Shown: positions 34,441-43,486 of the stretch, piece by piece
Numbering within the stretch: the stretch's first letter is position 1
Layout: the number at the start of each line of letters is the position of its first letter
NCBI GenBank assembly: GCA_965659415.1
Contig: CBFHVA010000005.1
Location: forward strand, 62,001-126,000
Reading direction: 5' to 3'
Source of the DNA: Phaeocystidibacter sp965659415
GTDB taxonomy: Bacteria; Bacteroidota; Bacteroidia; Flavobacteriales; Schleiferiaceae
Length of the DNA stretch: 64,000 nucleotides
Translations under genes and position numbers: made by a program
The notes under the pieces: generated by a model
The model's database searches: none
Told to the model about the DNA's origin: nothing
The model's input: only the letters and a program-made list of their open reading frames with translations

Positions 34441-35787
34441 ATGAAAAACATCCTGCTAATAGGTGCCGGAAGGTCCACTAAAAGTCTCGTTGCTTACTTA
34501 TCTCGTTTTGCCAATCAACAGGATTGGACTATTACCATTTGCGATCGAGATCTCAAACTGGCAAAGAAAAGAGCGAGTCTACACGAGAGACTTCAAGCTA
34601 TATCCGTCGATATCATGGACGATGATGATCGAAAAGCTGAAATCGCCAAGGCTGATTTAGTGATTAGTATGCTTCCAGCTCATATGCATATTCCAGTAGC
34701 CGAAGATTGCATCGATATGAAGAAGCATATGGTGACTGCAAGTTATGTAAGTAAGGCTATGGAAGCTTTACATGATCAAGCCGTTGAAGCTGGCGTTGTG
34801 CTTATGAACGAGATTGGTGTTGACCCTGGCATCGACCACTTGTCGGCAATGAAGGTACTGGATGACATCAGAGAACAGGGAGGCGAAATGACCATTTTCG
34901 AGTCATTTACGGGTGGTTTGGTCGCACCTGAATCTGATAATAATCCGTGGGGATATAAGTTTAGTTGGAATCCTCGTAATGTCGTTCTAGCAGGAGCCGG
35001 AGGAGCCGTTAAATTCAAGCAGGAAGGGAAGTACAAGTATATCCCATATCACCAGCTGTTCAGAAGAACCGAGTACATCGATATTCCTCATTATGGTCGA
35101 TTTGAAGGATATGCGAATCGGGATTCGTTGAGGTATAGAAGTGTTTATGGTTTACAAGGTATTCCAACGATTTACCGAGGCACCTTGCGTCGTCCGGGAT
35201 TCTGCCGAGCTTGGGATGTGTTTGTAAAACTAGGCATGACGGATGACTCTTATCAATTGGAAGGCGTAAGTCAAATGACACATCGCTCTTTCCTGAACAC
35301 TTTCTTAGGTTACAATCCGCAAGATTCAGTTGAACTTAAGCTGATGCATTACCTTCAAATTCCACAGGATTCGGATATCATGGAAAAGTTGGAGTGGCTT
35401 GATTTGTTCAAGGAAGAACCTTTGGGACTAAAAGAAGCTACTCCAGCCCAAGCTCTTCAGCATCTCTTAGAGAAGAAATGGGGAATGGATGAATCGGATC
35501 AAGATATGATTGTGATGTGGCACAAGTTCGGTTTCAGGCTGAATGGTGAACTCAACATGATCGAAAGCTCTATGGTTCATAAAGGGAAGGATGCAGATAA
35601 TACGGCCATGGCCGATACAGTGGGTATTCCGGTGGGCATCGCTACGCGCATGATACTAGAAGGGAAGATTTCTACACCCGGTGTTCATTTACCCATCACT
35701 AAGGAGATTTATGAACCTATCCTGAAGGAGCTCGCAGAAGAAGGGATCACTTTTGAAGAGCGAGTTGTGGAATATGTGGGGTATTAG
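34441..35787 (+). CDS. Saccharopine dehydrogenase / reductase family protein
   Basis: 448 residues. Rossmann start ILLIGAGRSTKSLVAYLSRF, the SMLPAHMHIPVAEDCI segment, the ligand loop GVDPGIDHLSAMKVLDDI and SFTGGLVAPESDNNPWGYKFSW are typical of the glutamate-forming saccharopine dehydrogenases. It would interconvert saccharopine and aminoadipate semialdehyde plus glutamate, in lysine breakdown in Bacteroidota. No lysine-ketoglutarate reductase gene lies adjacent, so the pathway direction is inferred. Cytosolic, single-gene unit. Confidence 0.88.
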   Translation: MKNILLIGAGRSTKSLVAYLSRFANQQDWTITICDRDLKLAKKRASLHERLQAISVDIMDDDDRKAEIAKADLVISMLPAHMHIPVAEDCIDMKKHMVTASYVSKAMEALHDQAVEAGVVLMNEIGVDPGIDHLSAMKVLDDIREQGGEMTIFESFTGGLVAPESDNNPWGYKFSWNPRNVVLAGAGGAVKFKQEGKYKYIPYHQLFRRTEYIDIPHYGRFEGYANRDSLRYRSVYGLQGIPTIYRGTLRRPGFCRAWDVFVKLGMTDDSYQLEGVSQMTHRSFLNTFLGYNPQDSVELKLMHYLQIPQDSDIMEKLEWLDLFKEEPLGLKEATPAQALQHLLEKKWGMDESDQDMIVMWHKFGFRLNGELNMIESSMVHKGKDADNTAMADTVGIPVGIATRMILEGKISTPGVHLPITKEIYEPILKELAEEGITFEERVVEYVGY

Positions 35788-35948
35788 ATTCTGAGGGGTT
35801 TAAGGTGTTTTAGGAGTTCGGTTAATCCGTTACTCCGATTCTACGTTTATGCGTTACACTAATCCGGAATGTAGGGAATCCCCATTCAGCTAATCTGAAC
35901 TGTACATGACGTATTCGATCAAGATTCTGATTGTCCGACAATCCCTTC

Positions 35949-36662
35949 CTACAACGCTAGATAAAAATCCCTCAGCAGGTTCTCATATTCCTTCGTCCAC
36001 TGTTTAATATCCGCCTCAATGGCCAATTCAGAAAGCTCAGGTGCTTCAGGGGGGAGGAGGGGGGAGAATTCCAATAAGCGACGTTTTACCACACCGCCAA
36101 TTCGACCACGAACCTTTACACTTCGCCTAAGATGTAGACCCTCTTTTTCGGCTAGTGCCATGAATTCCGAGGCTCTGTCTTCTGGAATAATGATGGAAAA
36201 AAGACCAGAATCCGCTAACAAATTGCGGCTGCAGGATACCAATTCATGGAAAGGAAGAGAATCATCGTGACGCGCGATATTTCGGTCCGCCGCTCCTGAT
36301 CTACTACTTCTGTTGAAGAAAGGAGGGTTGCAAACAATGAGATCATAGGCATGACTCTGGTAATCCTGAAGTCTTGTTTCAATAATCTCCACGTTTGTCG
36401 AAAAGGGTGAGGCATCTACGTTATCTCGGGCCTGATCAATGCAGGGTCCTTGAATATCGATTCCGGTCACAGAAGCCTCCCGAAATCGTTGAGCAAGCAT
36501 GAGGGATATGAGTCCAGTTCCTGTGCCGATGTCGAGAATGCTCTTGGGCTCACATCCCCTGCCGGCCCAAGCTCCAAGCAAAGAACCGTCCATCCCCACC
36601 TTCATGGCACACTTATCATGGTAGATGGTGAATTGCTTGAATTTGAAGTACGGATTACCCAT
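35949..36662 (-). CDS. trmN: tRNA1(Val) adenine-37 N6-methyltransferase
   Basis: 237 residues. Class I methyltransferase with SAM motif ILDIGTGTGLISLMLAQRF (about 41-59), an acidic end of strand 2 (VTGIDI) and the catalytic NPPF motif in YDLIVCNPPFFNRSSRSG, which marks N6-adenine methylation. The N-terminus YFKFKQFTIYHDKCAMKVGMDGSLLGAW fits TrmN6/YfiC. It methylates A37 of tRNA1(Val). Last gene of the rpsP-rimM run. Confidence 0.93.
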   Translation of the reverse strand: MGNPYFKFKQFTIYHDKCAMKVGMDGSLLGAWAGRGCEPKSILDIGTGTGLISLMLAQRFREASVTGIDIQGPCIDQARDNVDASPFSTNVEIIETRLQDYQSHAYDLIVCNPPFFNRSSRSGAADRNIARHDDSLPFHELVSCSRNLLADSGLFSIIIPEDRASEFMALAEKEGLHLRRSVKVRGRIGGVVKRRLLEFSPLLPPEAPELSELAIEADIKQWTKEYENLLRDFYLAL

Positions 36663-36709
36663 AATTCGAAAAGTGATGCTGGTACGCGCCTAGTCTAGCT
36701 TTCTGGAGC

Positions 36710-37138
36710 CTACCCAAGTTCATCTAAGAAATTAAACAGTCGAGGTCGCAAGGTAGAATAGTAGATGATTTGACCTAAACTGAGTAGAATGAAATAGTCG
36801 TTCTTCTCGAGGATTGAGAAGGTGAGTAAAAGGAAAGTGCCCACTTGAACCATCACCCAAAGTACGATGTATCCCGCTTGCAGGTTGTTTACTCTTTCTA
36901 TGATGTCGTTCTCTTCAGATGCCGAATTGATGCGCCGTTGGAACACATTCCATGCTACATAATCCAAGGATATTACTCCAAGAGGAATGGCATAATGAAA
37001 AATATCGGACGGATTGAACACAAAGGAATAACCACTTCGCAAAAACAAGAGCGTCACTCCTAGAAATGCGAGTTGCGCAAAAAAGAGGAGAATGAAGACA
37101 TTCAATAGCGTCCTCGGATCAAGTGGTGGTTGCCTCAT
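36710..37138 (-). CDS. Four-helix membrane protein of unknown function
   Basis: 142 residues with four predicted membrane helices (about 10-32, 45-64, 88-108 and 110-128), and a charged loop (NDIIERVNNLQ) between helices 2 and 3. No family recognised with confidence. It sits 9 bases after rimM and 47 bases before trmN on the minus strand, so it is probably part of the same transcript. Confidence 0.65.
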   Translation of the reverse strand: MRQPPLDPRTLLNVFILLFFAQLAFLGVTLLFLRSGYSFVFNPSDIFHYAIPLGVISLDYVAWNVFQRRINSASEENDIIERVNNLQAGYIVLWVMVQVGTFLLLTFSILEKNDYFILLSLGQIIYYSTLRPRLFNFLDELG

Positions 37139-37147
37139 TCGTTCGTT

Positions 37148-37669
37148 TCATCGATAAACATCGAGTAGTCCATCGGGAAGTTGAAGGTACAAACTCCTCG
37201 TGGATCGGTCAATGGATTCGATGAACTCGTCAACTAAAGGGACTAAAAATTGGGTTTCACCGTATTGGACAGCTAGTACAGCTTGGCCTGGTTTGTCGAT
37301 AACTGAGTCGACCATACCAATTTTTTCTTGACCATTGTATACCTCGAACTGATCTATTTCGTGGTAGTAAAATGATTTTCCTTCAAGCTTGGGTAGGTTG
37401 CTTAGTGGAAGATACAAGTCTTGCCCCATAATAGCATCCGCCTCCTTTGCGGAGCGAACATCTTCAAAACGCAACAGTAGTTGGTCTTTTTTGAGGAGCT
37501 GGGCATGGGTAATAAAAAAAGGAACCAGTCCTCCGTTTTGTAACAATAGGACTGATTCCAAATTTTTGTAATGCTGAGGACGATCAGTTTCGATCTTCGC
37601 TACAACATCGCCTTTGTAGCCATGTTGACGTCTAATGGTTCCGAGAACGAAACAGTCTTCGGTACGCAT
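37148..37669 (-). CDS. rimM: 16S rRNA processing protein RimM
   Basis: 173 residues. The N-terminal RimM domain opens with CFVLGTIRRQHGYKGDVVAKIETD, the H-G-x-x-G form of the family, and the C-terminal PRC-barrel contains SFYYHEIDQFEVYNGQEKIGMVDSVIDKPGQAVLAV and FLVPLVDEFIESID. It helps mature the 3' domain of the 30S subunit, binding S19. Starts 15 bases after the rpsP stop. Confidence 0.96.
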   Translation of the reverse strand: MRTEDCFVLGTIRRQHGYKGDVVAKIETDRPQHYKNLESVLLLQNGGLVPFFITHAQLLKKDQLLLRFEDVRSAKEADAIMGQDLYLPLSNLPKLEGKSFYYHEIDQFEVYNGQEKIGMVDSVIDKPGQAVLAVQYGETQFLVPLVDEFIESIDRSTRSLYLQLPDGLLDVYR

Positions 37670-37684
37670 CGCGTCAGCTTATGA

Positions 37685-38266
37685 TTACTCAGCAGGCTTT
37701 TCTTCTTCGGCCGACTCTTCAGCAGGAGCTTCAGGTGCTTCTTCAGCAACAGGAGCCTCTTCAGTAGCTTCAGCAGCAGCCTCTTCAGCTGGAGCTTCTT
37801 CTACTTCAGGAGCGTTCTTCGCAGCAATGGCTTCAGCACGCTTCTTATTTGCTTCTGCTTCCGCTTCTAGGCGTGCTTTACGCTCAGCTTCTTCAGCTTT
37901 AGATAGGTTTTCACGCTTCGATTGGATTCGATTTTCTTTCTCTTCCAACCATGCGTTGAACTTTTCTTCGACTTGCTCTTCTGTAAGGGCGCCTTTGCGC
38001 ACACCTTCTAGCAAGTGCTTTTTCATCATCACACCTTTGTAAGACAAGATTGCTCTTGCAGTATCACTCGGTTGAGCACCCTTCATCATCCAATCTAACG
38101 CGCGATCAAACTGAAGGTCGATCGTTGCAGGGTTGGTGTTTGGATTGTACTGGCCAATCTTCTCAATATAGCGTCCATCACGCTTTGAACGTTGATCTGC
38201 TACTACGATGGTGAAGATTGCGCGGCGCTTACGGCCGTGACGTTGAAGTCTGATTCTTGTAGACAT
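37685..38266 (-). CDS. rpsP: 30S ribosomal protein S16 with acidic C-terminal extension
   Basis: 193 residues. Residues 1-80 are canonical S16 (MSTRIRLQRHGRKRRAIFTIVVADQRSKRDGRYIEKIGQYNP). Beyond this it has a charged helix (about 95-150, RKARLEAEAEANKK) and a tail of about 45 residues made almost only of Ala, Glu and Pro, which is not needed for ribosome assembly elsewhere. Extended S16 is known in Bacteroidota. First gene of the operon with rimM; trmD and rplS, its usual neighbours in other phyla, do not follow. Confidence 0.95.
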   Translation of the reverse strand: MSTRIRLQRHGRKRRAIFTIVVADQRSKRDGRYIEKIGQYNPNTNPATIDLQFDRALDWMMKGAQPSDTARAILSYKGVMMKKHLLEGVRKGALTEEQVEEKFNAWLEEKENRIQSKRENLSKAEEAERKARLEAEAEANKKRAEAIAAKNAPEVEEAPAEEAAAEATEEAPVAEEAPEAPAEESAEEEKPAE

Positions 38267-38381
38267 GGTTAATCGTTAAAAGGGTCCGAAACCCGGTTGA
38301 TTAATAACTAATAGTTTTGAGCGTGCAAATATCTGAAATTCATATGAATTGACACCCTCGCGAATTGAAATATTTTAAAGA

Positions 38382-40655
38382 CTACTCTTTCTTGAAAAAG
38401 CGAAGCAATAACCAAGGGAGGAGCAGTAGGTCTGATATGAGCGCGGAAACCACCACCCCACTAATTACTACAGCGAAATAGAATTGCTCCAGGAAAGCGG
38501 AGAAGAACTGAGGTGTAAAGGCAGCTAACATCACGGCTGAACTCAAGGTCATGGCACGCCCTACTTGAGCGTTCGTCTCCTTTACACTTTCAATCACACT
38601 TCCTGTATCTAAGTAGCGCAATCGGAATTTCATCAAATAATGAATGGTGTCATCCACGGCTATCACAAACCCAATCGTTAGTATTAGTGCAGTGCTCGTT
38701 CCCAATGGAATATCCAAATAACCAATGATACTCAAGGCTAGGAGTAAAGGAAGCATGTTGGGAATAAGCGAAATGATCAGCATATTCACCGATCGAAACA
38801 AGAGTCCCATCAGAATGGCAATGACGATAAATGCGAGCGCCAAGCTTTGGAACATGTTACCTACCAGCATTTCATTCGTGGTATCCATCAGAACAGAGTT
38901 GCCAGTAAATTGAAGGGTGTGTTCAGCACTTAGTTCGCTTAGCTTGTTCTGTATATCTGCTTGAATAGCTAGCGCACTATCCGTTTTTACGTTCTGTAAG
39001 CGTGCTGAAATTCTCAACCAATTTCCAGAGAAGGAAATGAAGCTATGGTAAGCACTACTATCCAATTCATATAGCAAGTCAAGCTTATTTAATAATCGAG
39101 AATTCCCATCAGGCAAAGCGAAATATGTAGGTAAGCCTCCAAATTCGGCCATATTTAAGACCGAGGGTGCATCTGATGCAGAAATCACAGATCCGATTGC
39201 GGGGTGCTCTCGCATGAAATGGCTCAATTCGTTGATGATACGGATATCGTCAGGGGAGTCTACGTATTCTCCATCGATTCTTCGCACACCTATATCCAGA
39301 TACCTAGCGCCCCCAAAATATTCGTCGAAGAAGTCTAAATCTTCTTTGAGTCGCGTGTCCTTATCAATTTGCCAATAATTCTCCACCCCTGATTCTATCT
39401 GAAACGCTCCGGCTATCGCTGTGATGATGATCAGCAGTGCAACCAGCGGAACCTTCCATGGATGGGCCGAGATTCGATAAGCTCTGATGCCGAGTACAGT
39501 CCAGTTTTCATTCGTAGCAGGGCGAGGAAGCAGAGCCGGCTTTTTTGCAAGCCGGAGAAAGATGGGAATTACGACAATGCATACGGCGAACATAAGTACC
39601 ACTCCCCAGCCGGCTTCCCATCCAAAGTTGCGAATGGGCAAAATGGGCGTCGTTAATAAGCTCATAAAGCCGATTCCTGTGGTAAGGGAAGTGAGGAATG
39701 TGGCATAACCCGTTTCTTTCCAGGCTTCGCTAATGGCCTTCTTTAAAGGAAGCTGCAAATGAAGCTTCCATTGAATCTTTGCGTATAAGTGAACGACGTC
39801 ACTGAGCCCAACAATCAGTAGGAGCGGAGGGAAGAGGACACCCAGTATATCTATGGGCCAGTTTGCCCATCCTTTCAATCCAAAGAAGGCCAATACTCCG
39901 AGTATGATTGCAATGGCCGGTAGTAGAATGCTTCCAACTCGCTTAAATAGAATCCACAGCATCAAAACGAGGACAATTACGCTTCCCAATACACCCTTAC
40001 CCGTTTCTTCTTCTAGCATTTTACTGTATTGGATTTCACCCCAATAGCGTCCTGAAATGTGTGCCTTGCTAAATCGTTGCGCGAGTAAGGCATCTATACT
40101 TAGAATGGTTTCGTGAATTCGTTCGTCAGGAATAGAATCGTAAAATTGGACAACCAACCCCGGATATCTTCCATCCTCTGAAACGAGTTGATTGCGAAGA
40201 AAGGGGAGTTGCATGATGCGAGTAGAGTCGAAGGGCGAGATGATATTTTGCCTGTAAAGCCTTTCTGAGCGGAGGCCTAATGCATCTTTTATCGGAAGTT
40301 CAACATTGGTTAAACTGTTTACCCTTTCGATTCCTTCAATTCCCTTTAAGGTATCGGTTAGCGCTGCCACTTGAAGTAGCGTTCTGGGATGGAAACTGTG
40401 CTCCTCCGTTTCAGGCATGATCCAGATTGCTTGTGGATTTCCGCTAAACTCGGAGCCAAAAGTTTTAAAGAACGTAGTGACGGGGCTGTCTTCCGTGTAG
40501 AATCTTGTAAAATCGAAAACAAACTGCAATTGCGGAATACCTGCGATGAGCACACTCAGAATGAGAAGGGTGCCCAAAAACCATTTCTTGGGAGCATTCC
40601 ATATGGAATCTGCAATTCTTGAAAAGAACCTTCCTGAGCGATCTCCCTTTCTCAA
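38382..40655 (-). CDS. MMPL/RND-superfamily exporter
   Basis: 757 residues, twelve predicted membrane helices in two repeats (six per half), with large periplasmic loops after helix 1 and helix 7. Helix 4 of each half bears an acidic residue in the membrane (LLIVGLSDVVHLYAKI and FVIAVDDTIHYLMKF), as expected for proton-coupled RND transport. The MMPL subgroup exports lipids, hopanoids or hydrophobic compounds. Its start overlaps the upstream binding-protein gene by 4 bases, so the two are translated together; the cargo is unknown. Confidence 0.88.
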   Translation of the reverse strand: MRKGDRSGRFFSRIADSIWNAPKKWFLGTLLILSVLIAGIPQLQFVFDFTRFYTEDSPVTTFFKTFGSEFSGNPQAIWIMPETEEHSFHPRTLLQVAALTDTLKGIEGIERVNSLTNVELPIKDALGLRSERLYRQNIISPFDSTRIMQLPFLRNQLVSEDGRYPGLVVQFYDSIPDERIHETILSIDALLAQRFSKAHISGRYWGEIQYSKMLEEETGKGVLGSVIVLVLMLWILFKRVGSILLPAIAIILGVLAFFGLKGWANWPIDILGVLFPPLLLIVGLSDVVHLYAKIQWKLHLQLPLKKAISEAWKETGYATFLTSLTTGIGFMSLLTTPILPIRNFGWEAGWGVVLMFAVCIVVIPIFLRLAKKPALLPRPATNENWTVLGIRAYRISAHPWKVPLVALLIIITAIAGAFQIESGVENYWQIDKDTRLKEDLDFFDEYFGGARYLDIGVRRIDGEYVDSPDDIRIINELSHFMREHPAIGSVISASDAPSVLNMAEFGGLPTYFALPDGNSRLLNKLDLLYELDSSAYHSFISFSGNWLRISARLQNVKTDSALAIQADIQNKLSELSAEHTLQFTGNSVLMDTTNEMLVGNMFQSLALAFIVIAILMGLLFRSVNMLIISLIPNMLPLLLALSIIGYLDIPLGTSTALILTIGFVIAVDDTIHYLMKFRLRYLDTGSVIESVKETNAQVGRAMTLSSAVMLAAFTPQFFSAFLEQFYFAVVISGVVVSALISDLLLLPWLLLRFFKKE

Positions 40656-41434
40656 AGAATTAGATTTTGAAGTTCTCGGAAGTATCTAGGGCTGTGAAGC
40701 AACCGACTACCGTACCAACTGAATATCGCGCCGTCTACCGCAATGGCTCTCTTTGAAAATTCATTCTTGATTTCTTCAATATGATCATCGCTGAACGGAT
40801 ACGGTTCCGATGAAAGGAAAACGACATCTGGATTCATGGCCCTGATTTCATCAGGCTCTAATTTTGGATATCTACTCTCAGGGTCGGGGATCACATTTTC
40901 GTAACCGGCCTTCTCAATCATATCGTTGATGAAGGTGTCTCGACCCGCAGCCATCCATGGATTCTTCCAAATCAGATAAAGTACTTTCAACCCAGTTCGT
41001 TCAACAAGCACTTCAGCAAACTGATTTTGAATGCGTGTTATCCAGTCTTTCGAGGTATCCGTTCGATTCGTGAGCTCGCCTAGAGCGCTCATCATAGTAT
41101 ATGAGTCGTTGAGGTTCTTTACGTCGCTCAGCCAAACAGGATAGTGTTTTTCTAACTCGAGTACCACCTTCTTGGTGTTTTCCTCTGCATTGCCCAAAAT
41201 TAAATCCGGCTTGAGCGCGGCAATTCGTTTGGTATCTGGATCCTTTGTCCCCCCAACACGGGCTTTTTTGTAGAACCAATCTTTAGGTCGCTCACAAAAA
41301 CGGGTTATCCCAACCACATTGTTGTACAGGTTGTAATCGGCAAGAAGTTCGGTCTGAGATGGCACTAGACTCACGATGCGCTGCGGATATTCCGGCACTT
41401 GCACTTTACGCCCTAACTGATCGATAACCTCCAT
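40652..41434 (-). CDS. Helical-backbone metal-receptor (BtuF/FhuD-like) protein lacking a signal peptide
   Basis: 260 residues. The fold is that of cobalamin or siderophore binding proteins: PQRIVSLVPSQTELLADYNL, VVGITRFCERPKDWF, RIAALKPDLILGNAEENT, and a late MNPDVVFLSSEPYPF. The unusual point is the start: it begins MEVIDQLGRKVQVPEYP, with no signal sequence, and the frame upstream meets a stop at 41483-41485 without any hydrophobic stretch. As encoded it should stay in the cytoplasm. It is in an operon after the PLP enzyme (2 bases) and overlaps the MMPL gene. Confidence 0.85.
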   Translation of the reverse strand: MEVIDQLGRKVQVPEYPQRIVSLVPSQTELLADYNLYNNVVGITRFCERPKDWFYKKARVGGTKDPDTKRIAALKPDLILGNAEENTKKVVLELEKHYPVWLSDVKNLNDSYTMMSALGELTNRTDTSKDWITRIQNQFAEVLVERTGLKVLYLIWKNPWMAAGRDTFINDMIEKAGYENVIPDPESRYPKLEPDEIRAMNPDVVFLSSEPYPFSDDHIEEIKNEFSKRAIAVDGAIFSWYGSRLLHSPRYFRELQNLIL

Positions 41435-41436
41435 TT

Positions 41437-42810
41437 TTAACTCATCGCGGCAACTAAATCGTGACGGGAAAGAATATGGTGTTCATCCTTTCCAAATTCA
41501 ACAAGGACGGCACCGGTGTTTTTATTGATGTGTTTGGCAACCTCTCTTATTTCTTCGGTAGGTGAAACAATGGGGAAGGCTTTATCCATAACGGCATCGA
41601 TACGTTGGTTTGCCAATTGTGGATCTTCCAAAATTGCTGATAACAGCTTGGCATCATCCAACGAACCTACAAATTGACCACCCTGGACTACAGGAATCTG
41701 GGAAATATCATATTCGCGCATCTTCTGCACCGCATTCCCTACTAGTTCACTAGCCCCAACGGTAATTAGCGGAAGTTGGCGATGTTTGTCAATGAGGTCT
41801 TTCGCCAACTTATTCTTGTGGTTGAGGAATCCTCGTTCCTCCATCCAATCGTCATTGTAAATCTTTCCTACATATCTTGAGCCGTGATCGTGAAATAAAA
41901 CGACCACCACACTGTCTTCTGACAGTTCATGCTTTAATTGGCGAAGGGCCTGGAAGGCAGAGCCGCAAGACCATCCGAGCAATAGCCCTTCTTTACGAGC
42001 AAGCTCTCTAGTAGCGAGTGCGCCATCACGGTCAGTAACTTTTTCGAACTTATCGATTAAGCTGAAGTCGACATTCTTAGGAAGGATATCCTCACCGATT
42101 CCCTCGGTCATGTAGGAGTAAATTTCCTTTTCGTCGATTTCACCGGTTTCGTGGTATTTCTTAAAGACTGAACCGTATGAATCTACGCCCCAAATTTTCA
42201 CGTCGGGATTCTTTTCTTTGAGATATTTCGCCACCCCAGAAATTGTTCCCCCGGTTCCAACGCCCACGATGAAGTGTGTGATTTTGCCTTCAGTCTGTTC
42301 CCAGATTTCGGGTCCGGTAGATTCGTAATGCGCTTGACGGTTTGATAGATTGTCATATTGGTATGGGTAGAAGCTGTTAGGAATTTCAGCCGCCAACCGG
42401 TTTGCAACGGAGTAATAGCTCTCCGGATGCTCGGGCTCTACGTTTGTCGGACAAACATGAAGTTCGGCACCCATAGCCCGAAGGATATCCATCTTCTCCT
42501 TACTCTGCTTATCGCTCAATGTACAAATGAGCTTGTATCCTTTCGTTATAGAGGCGAGGGCGAGCCCCATACCCGTGTTGCCGCTGGTGCATTCGATTAT
42601 GGTTCCACCAGGCTTCAGGTCTCCCCGTGCTTCTGCATCCTCAATCATCTTAAGCGCCATTCGGTCTTTTACAGAATGTCCGGGATTGAAGTACTCCACC
42701 TTGGCTAATACCTGTCCGGGAATATCCTCTGCGATCTTATTCAAACGGATCATTGGTGTATTTCCAATAGTCTCTAGAATGTTGTCGTAAATCTTCTTCT
42801 TCGAATTCAT
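41437..42810 (-). CDS. Cystathionine beta-synthase-like PLP enzyme with CBS domains
   Basis: 457 residues. Fold-type II PLP domain (about 1-325) with the Schiff-base Lys48 in NPGHSVKDRMALKM and the phosphate/substrate loop SGNTG (76-80). A tandem CBS pair (about 335-457: QLPLITVGASELVGNAVQKM and MDKAFPIVSPTEEIREVAKHI) is typical of cystathionine beta-synthase, though cysteine synthase with CBS domains is also possible. It makes cystathionine from serine and homocysteine or a related beta-replacement. First in the operon with the binding protein and RND exporter, and 205 bases after the Rrf2 gene on the same strand. Confidence 0.88.
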   Translation of the reverse strand: MNSKKKIYDNILETIGNTPMIRLNKIAEDIPGQVLAKVEYFNPGHSVKDRMALKMIEDAEARGDLKPGGTIIECTSGNTGMGLALASITKGYKLICTLSDKQSKEKMDILRAMGAELHVCPTNVEPEHPESYYSVANRLAAEIPNSFYPYQYDNLSNRQAHYESTGPEIWEQTEGKITHFIVGVGTGGTISGVAKYLKEKNPDVKIWGVDSYGSVFKKYHETGEIDEKEIYSYMTEGIGEDILPKNVDFSLIDKFEKVTDRDGALATRELARKEGLLLGWSCGSAFQALRQLKHELSEDSVVVVLFHDHGSRYVGKIYNDDWMEERGFLNHKNKLAKDLIDKHRQLPLITVGASELVGNAVQKMREYDISQIPVVQGGQFVGSLDDAKLLSAILEDPQLANQRIDAVMDKAFPIVSPTEEIREVAKHINKNTGAVLVEFGKDEHHILSRHDLVAAMS

Positions 42811-43015
42811 TCAATTAAAATCTTTCGGTGTAACACAGGATGAGCACCATAGTTTGGATAAGGTCACGAATCTTCAAGAGGTGTCTTTAAAAAGCGCCGG
42901 CAAGTTACATTCTTTATGATGTTCTCACGAGCTTTTGAATCAAAATGAACGAAGCTTCAATTCGATAGATTTTAGTGACATTGTAACATCCGTGTTAGAT
43001 GCAAAAGAAAGCGTT

Positions 43016-43486
43016 TCAGGACTCTGAGCGACGAGGCTGGCGAGTTTCACGAAGTCCCTTAGAAAGGTCGTTTTCGCGACCAATGATATCTTTGAGCGAT
43101 GTAGCTTTGAGGAAGTTTACGGTCTGGTTTCTGAGCTCCACAATGGCATCACGAATACCGCAAATTTCTTCATCTACACACTCTTCGCACTTTTCAAAAA
43201 ACTTGTAGGTGGCACAAGGCAGCAAGGCAATCGGGCCATCGAACAGGCGCATTACATCGGCCAGATTAATTTCTTCGGGTCGCTGGAGTAGGTAATACCC
43301 TCCGCCTTTTCCTTTTTTCGATCCAAGGATGCCATTTCTCTTTAAATCGAGTAGGATAGCCTCAAGAAACTTTCGAGGAATGTGCTCTTCTTTAGCAATT
43401 TCCTGAATAACCACCATCTTGTTATCCTCTTGTTTGGCGAGATATACCAAAGCATTGATGGCGTACTTGGACTTTTTTGAAAGCAT
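43016..43486 (-). CDS. Rrf2-family regulator with a cysteine cluster
   Basis: 156 residues. Winged-helix N-terminus YAINALVYLAKQEDNKMVVIQEIAKEEHIPRKFLEAILLDLKRNG and wing GSKKGKGGGYYL are typical Rrf2/CymR/IscR. Four cysteines at 91, 100, 103 and 109 (LLPCATYKFFEKCEECVDEEICG) lie where IscR/NsrR-type members bind an Fe-S cluster. The start is directly after the response-regulator stop (43487), so both are one operon. The PLP beta-synthase gene downstream is a natural target, as CymR-type regulators control sulfur genes, but the 205-base gap makes this an inference. Confidence 0.9.
   Translation of the reverse strand: MLSKKSKYAINALVYLAKQEDNKMVVIQEIAKEEHIPRKFLEAILLDLKRNGILGSKKGKGGGYYLLQRPEEINLADVMRLFDGPIALLPCATYKFFEKCEECVDEEICGIRDAIVELRNQTVNFLKATSLKDIIGRENDLSKGLRETRQPRRSES

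Noticed and set aside
35788..35948. Possible small RNA or hairpin between saccharopine dehydrogenase and trmN genes
   Set aside because: Only a short imperfect stem near 35867-35887 with a three-base loop; no promoter or terminator that would define an RNA.
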